A DNA stretch of 41,486 nt from Clostridia bacterium (lineage in GTDB: Bacteria > Bacillota > Clostridia > Oscillospirales > Acutalibacteraceae): contig JAFSAR010000021.1 in the NCBI GenBank assembly GCA_017442225.1, positions 1 to 41,486 of the forward strand. The letters are read 5' to 3'. The position numbers and the translations under genes are program-made. The notes beneath the pieces are model-generated. The model saw only the letters and a list, made by a program, of their open reading frames with translations. It was not told the origin of the DNA and did no database searches. The first letter of the stretch is position 1. Each line of letters begins with the position of its first letter. This document shows, piece by piece, positions 38,568 to 41,486 of the stretch.

Positions 38568-39749
38568 ATGGATAAGAAAATTAAACTTGGTATCATAGGA
38601 TTTGGCAATATGGGCACAGGTCATACCGCCAATATTATGGGTGGTAACTGTCCTGAGGTAGAGCTTGTTGCTATCTGTGACAAAAACCCCGACCGTATCG
38701 AATTTGCAAAATCAAAATACCCTGATGCAAACATCTCATACTTTACCGATGCTATCGAGATGCTTGACAGCGGTATTATTGATTCTTGCCTTGTTGCAGT
38801 TCCGCACTATGACCATACCACATATTCAATCGAGTGTATGAAGCGCGGAATTCACGTAATGTGTGAAAAACCCGCAGGTGTTTATACAAAGCAGGTTCGC
38901 GAGATGATTGCCGAATCAGAAAAACACCCAGAGGTTGTTTTCGGTATGATGTTCAATCAGCGTACAAACCCCGTATATCGCAAAATGCACGAGCTTGTTC
39001 ATTCAGGCAAATACGGTGAAATTCGCCGTACAAACTGGCTTATCACCAATTGGTATCGCTCACAGGCTTATTACAATTCAAGTGACTGGCGCGCTACCTG
39101 GGCTGGTGAAGGCGGCGGCGTTCTTCTTAACCAGTGTCCTCATCAGCTTGACCTTTGGCAGTGGATTTGCGGTATGCCTGTAAAGGTTCTTTCAAAAATT
39201 AAATACGGCGCTTGGCATGACATTGAGGTTGATGATGACGTAACAACCTTTGTTGAATACGAAAACGGCGCAACAGGTGTATTTATTACCACAACAGGTG
39301 ACGGCAAGGGTTCTAACCGTTTTGAAGTTCAGATGGACGGCGCAAAACTTGTTGTCGAGGATGACAAGCTTACAGTTACCGAATTTGAAATGAAAGAATC
39401 TGAATTCACTAAGACCAATACAGAGGTATTTGGCTCAATAAAAACACACAATCTTGAAATCGAGATTGAAGATACAAACCCACAGCATATTGGTGTTGTA
39501 AATGCTTGGGCTGGTAAGATTCTTCACGGAACACCTCTTATCGCTGAAGGCGCGGAAGGTCTTAAGGGTGTTATTCTTTCAAACGCAATGCACCTTTCTG
39601 ACTTTTTGGGTCGAGAAATTGAGATTCCGTTTGATGAAGACCTTTATTATGAAGAGCTTATGAAACGCGTTGCAACCTCTAAGAAAAAGGAAAATGTAAC
39701 AGCAGTCTTTGCTGACACTAATGGTACATACGGCGGCGCAAAGGTTTAA
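38568..39749 (+). CDS. Gfo/Idh/MocA-family NAD(P)-dependent dehydrogenase (first)
   Basis: A 393-residue oxidoreductase. The Rossmann loop is GIIGFGNMGTGH (8-19), followed by the catalytic-Lys motif CEKPAG and, in the second domain, NQRTNPVYRKMHELV and GEGGGVLLNQCPHQLDLWQW with the active-site His. Members oxidise or reduce sugar or cyclitol hydroxyls. The subgroup with NQ-x-PH replaces the more usual GGG-x-x-x-D-x-x-x-H arrangement. GGGAAAG upstream supports the start. It is 90 nt after the TIM-barrel gene and only 14 nt before a similar gene. Confidence 0.88.
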   Translation: MDKKIKLGIIGFGNMGTGHTANIMGGNCPEVELVAICDKNPDRIEFAKSKYPDANISYFTDAIEMLDSGIIDSCLVAVPHYDHTTYSIECMKRGIHVMCEKPAGVYTKQVREMIAESEKHPEVVFGMMFNQRTNPVYRKMHELVHSGKYGEIRRTNWLITNWYRSQAYYNSSDWRATWAGEGGGVLLNQCPHQLDLWQWICGMPVKVLSKIKYGAWHDIEVDDDVTTFVEYENGATGVFITTTGDGKGSNRFEVQMDGAKLVVEDDKLTVTEFEMKESEFTKTNTEVFGSIKTHNLEIEIEDTNPQHIGVVNAWAGKILHGTPLIAEGAEGLKGVILSNAMHLSDFLGREIEIPFDEDLYYEELMKRVATSKKKENVTAVFADTNGTYGGAKV

Positions 39750-39763
39750 AAGAGGGTGTCATT

Positions 39764-40942
39764 ATGAACAATGTTCGCGTAGGTATTGTAGGCATAGGTA
39801 ACATAGGAACAGCCCACGCCAACACACTTTTTAGCGGCTCGGTCGAGGGCGCTCAGCTTACCGCAGTCTGCGATATTTTGCCCGCACGTCGTGAGTTTGC
39901 TAAGGAAAATTACCGCGACGTTGCAGTCTTTGGCGATTACAGCCAAATGTTTGCAAGCGGTCTTGTTGATGCGGTTATTGTATCAACACCGCATAAGCTA
40001 CATTGCGATATAGCGATTACTGCGTTAAAGTCAGGGCTTAACGTTCTGGTTGAAAAACCGATTGATATTACCGTCAGCAAAGCGCGTGCTATAAATGAGC
40101 TTGCAAAAACTGTAGACAAAAAGTTTGTTGTTATGTTTAATCAGCGCACAAACGACGTATTTGCTAAGGCGCGTGAAATCGTAAAGGGCGGCGCTTTGGG
40201 AGAACTTAAACGTACCGTCTGGATAATCACCAACTGGTACCGCACACAGAGTTACTATGATTCTGCTGGTTGGCGCGCAACCTGGGCAGGCGAGGGCGGC
40301 GGCGTGCTACTTAACCAAGCACCACACAACCTTGACCTCTGGCAGTGGATTTGCGGGATGCCCGTTGAGGTTACTGCCAAATGTGAGGTAGGAAAGTACC
40401 ACAACATTGAGGTGGAAGACGACGTAATCATCAATGCCCGTTACCAAAACGGCGCGACGGGTGTATTTATCACTTCAACCGGTGAATTCCCTGGTACTAA
40501 CCGACTTGAAATTTCGGGAACTCTTGGCAAAATTGTTGTAGAAAACGGTGTGCTTAAATGGTGGAAACTGCCTGAAAACGAGCGTGATATATGCTTTAAT
40601 GCGACCGATTTATTCCCGAGTATCAAGTATGAGTATGAGGAGTACGTATCTCAAAAGTCAAATAATGACGCTCATAAGCAGATAATTCAGAACTACGTTA
40701 ATGCTATACTTAACGGTGAAGAACTTTTATCACCCGGTACAGACGGCATTTACGAGCTGACGTTATCTAACGCGGCATACCTGTCAAGCTGGAAAGGCGG
40801 AGTGCCTGTAAAACTGCCTTTTGATAGTGCCGAATTTGACGCACTACTTGCCGAAAGAATAAAAAACTCAAAAACCAATGACCCGACGGCTACCAAAAAT
40901 GCCACAGGCAAATATTCAAAACGCTGGCAGGTTAACTGGTAA
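39764..40942 (+). CDS. Gfo/Idh/MocA-family NAD(P)-dependent dehydrogenase (second)
   Basis: A 392-residue oxidoreductase clearly similar to the preceding one along its whole length: GIVGIGNIGTAH, VEKPID, FNQRTNDVFAKAREIV and GEGGGVLLNQAPHNLDLWQW. The two probably arose by duplication and then took different substrates or opposite directions. GAGGGTG sits 6-7 nt upstream of the ATG. Last gene of the operon, followed by a strong terminator. Confidence 0.88.
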   Translation: MNNVRVGIVGIGNIGTAHANTLFSGSVEGAQLTAVCDILPARREFAKENYRDVAVFGDYSQMFASGLVDAVIVSTPHKLHCDIAITALKSGLNVLVEKPIDITVSKARAINELAKTVDKKFVVMFNQRTNDVFAKAREIVKGGALGELKRTVWIITNWYRTQSYYDSAGWRATWAGEGGGVLLNQAPHNLDLWQWICGMPVEVTAKCEVGKYHNIEVEDDVIINARYQNGATGVFITSTGEFPGTNRLEISGTLGKIVVENGVLKWWKLPENERDICFNATDLFPSIKYEYEEYVSQKSNNDAHKQIIQNYVNAILNGEELLSPGTDGIYELTLSNAAYLSSWKGGVPVKLPFDSAEFDALLAERIKNSKTNDPTATKNATGKYSKRWQVNW

Positions 40943-40949
40943 AAATTAA

Positions 40950-40985
40950 GACGGAGTGTTCAATTGAACACTCCGTCAGTTTTTT
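40950..40985. terminator. Bidirectional terminator at the end of the sugar-acid operon
   Basis: A perfect 28-bp palindrome (14-bp arms, 40950-40963 with 40964-40977) followed by AGTTTTTT; converging gene on the other side. Confidence 0.9.
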
Positions 40986-41484
40986 AGAAACTTTCAAGTT
41001 TTTCTTTGGTGATGATATCATCATTATCCGCCGTATAAAAATTATACGTTATTTCAGGTACCTCGCTGTCACCACACATTTGTGCTATTGCAATACTACC
41101 GTCTTTCATAAGGTATAGGTTGGTAGTTGCTAAACTTTTCGTTATAACCGTTAAACTTAAATCAGAGTTTTCTTTTAACCACCCATCCCAATTTTCTCTT
41201 TTATCATTACGATAGTGACTATATGTATATTTTTGTAAAAATTCCATATCATCTTTATCGGTCAGCGGAGGAATTACAGCACAAGTACTGAGCGAAATGG
41301 TTATGTTTTTAATATTGTTTAGGTCGTTATTGGCATACAATTGGCTAAGTAGAGTATTGCTGGTTTCTGTGATTTCAGAAGTAGATGATGTTTCAGGGAT
41401 TTTATCTTTCGATTTGCAAGAACACAGTGTCAGCACGATAGCGACTGAAAACAAAACTGCCAATATTTTAATTGTCTTTTTCAT
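40984..41484 (-). CDS. Putative lipoprotein, hypothetical
   Basis: A 166-residue protein. Residues 1-20 are a lipoprotein-type signal, KKTIKILAVLFSVAIVLTL, followed by the lipobox-like LCSC with the lipidated Cys at about 23. Then an S/T-rich linker (about 25-45) and a soluble domain of about 120 residues without a family I recognise (pieces: YTYSHYRNDKRENWDGWL, LYLMKDGSIAIAQ). It probably sits on the outer face of the membrane. The ATG is complete, but the upstream region and ribosome binding site lie beyond the window. The stop is next to the terminator of the sugar-acid operon. Confidence 0.75.
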   Translation of the reverse strand: MKKTIKILAVLFSVAIVLTLCSCKSKDKIPETSSTSEITETSNTLLSQLYANNDLNNIKNITISLSTCAVIPPLTDKDDMEFLQKYTYSHYRNDKRENWDGWLKENSDLSLTVITKSLATTNLYLMKDGSIAIAQMCGDSEVPEITYNFYTADNDDIITKEKLESF

Positions 41485-41486
41485 AA

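Overview
The window looks like chromosome from a low-GC Gram-positive bacterium of the Clostridia, probably a gut-type Oscillospirales/Ruminococcaceae-like lineage. The basis is strong AGGAGG-type ribosome binding sites, TTGACA-N17-TATAAT promoters, intrinsic terminators with T-runs, a RodA/FtsW-type protein, BspA-like surface repeats, and best family resemblances to clostridial proteins. This is an inference from style, not a database match.

Layout. 1-923 is the end of an integrative element: a small XRE regulator and two overlapping partial reading frames, then a 63-nt 3' fragment of a tRNA-Ser(CGA) gene followed by its terminator, which is the expected chromosomal junction of an element inserted in a tRNA gene. 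1155-3216 holds a MATE efflux pump and an iron-sulfur flavoprotein. 3261-8549 (minus) encodes three secreted, membrane-anchored proteins (one transglutaminase-like, one with InlB-type repeats, two with repeated CxxC knuckles). Divergent from them is a 7TM-LuxR membrane regulator whose promoter region carries four GTGTGGGA-type boxes. 9811-13245 (minus) is a beta-mannosidase/HAD hydrolase pair; 13431-14699 is a CPA2-type cation/proton antiporter.

14741-21669 is the most unusual part. A minus-strand operon encodes an HTH protein, a zinc-ribbon/transmembrane/BspA-LRR protein and a stand-alone Ser/Thr kinase domain. Next to it are an XRE regulator and a divergent 1421-residue collagen-like protein ending in two BspA-type LRR blocks. 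Related TATGC...GCATA palindromes lie upstream of the kinase operon and over the -10 of the collagen-like gene, so one regulator may control both. This could be a surface-sensing/signalling module. 21760-23089 holds a hypothetical protein, a lone MazF toxin and a MITE-like palindromic repeat.

23283-33894 is mostly housekeeping: phosphoglucomutase, a CopA copper ATPase with a C-terminal CopZ-like domain that has its own internal ribosome binding site, an XRE-ADP-ribosylglycohydrolase fusion coupled to a PfkB sugar kinase, a RodA-like glycosyltransferase, a beta-CASP metallo-hydrolase and TcdA.

33943-40942 is a sugar-acid locus: an AraC regulator divergent from mannonate dehydratase, an SDR mannonate/fructuronate oxidoreductase, two TIM-barrel sugar isomerase/epimerases and two similar Gfo/Idh/MocA dehydrogenases. 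UxuA and the SDR interconvert fructuronate, mannonate and 2-keto-3-deoxygluconate. The paired Gfo/Idh and TIM-barrel proteins suggest an extra redox step that releases or epimerises an unusual uronic acid or glycoside. A probable lipoprotein on the minus strand closes the window.
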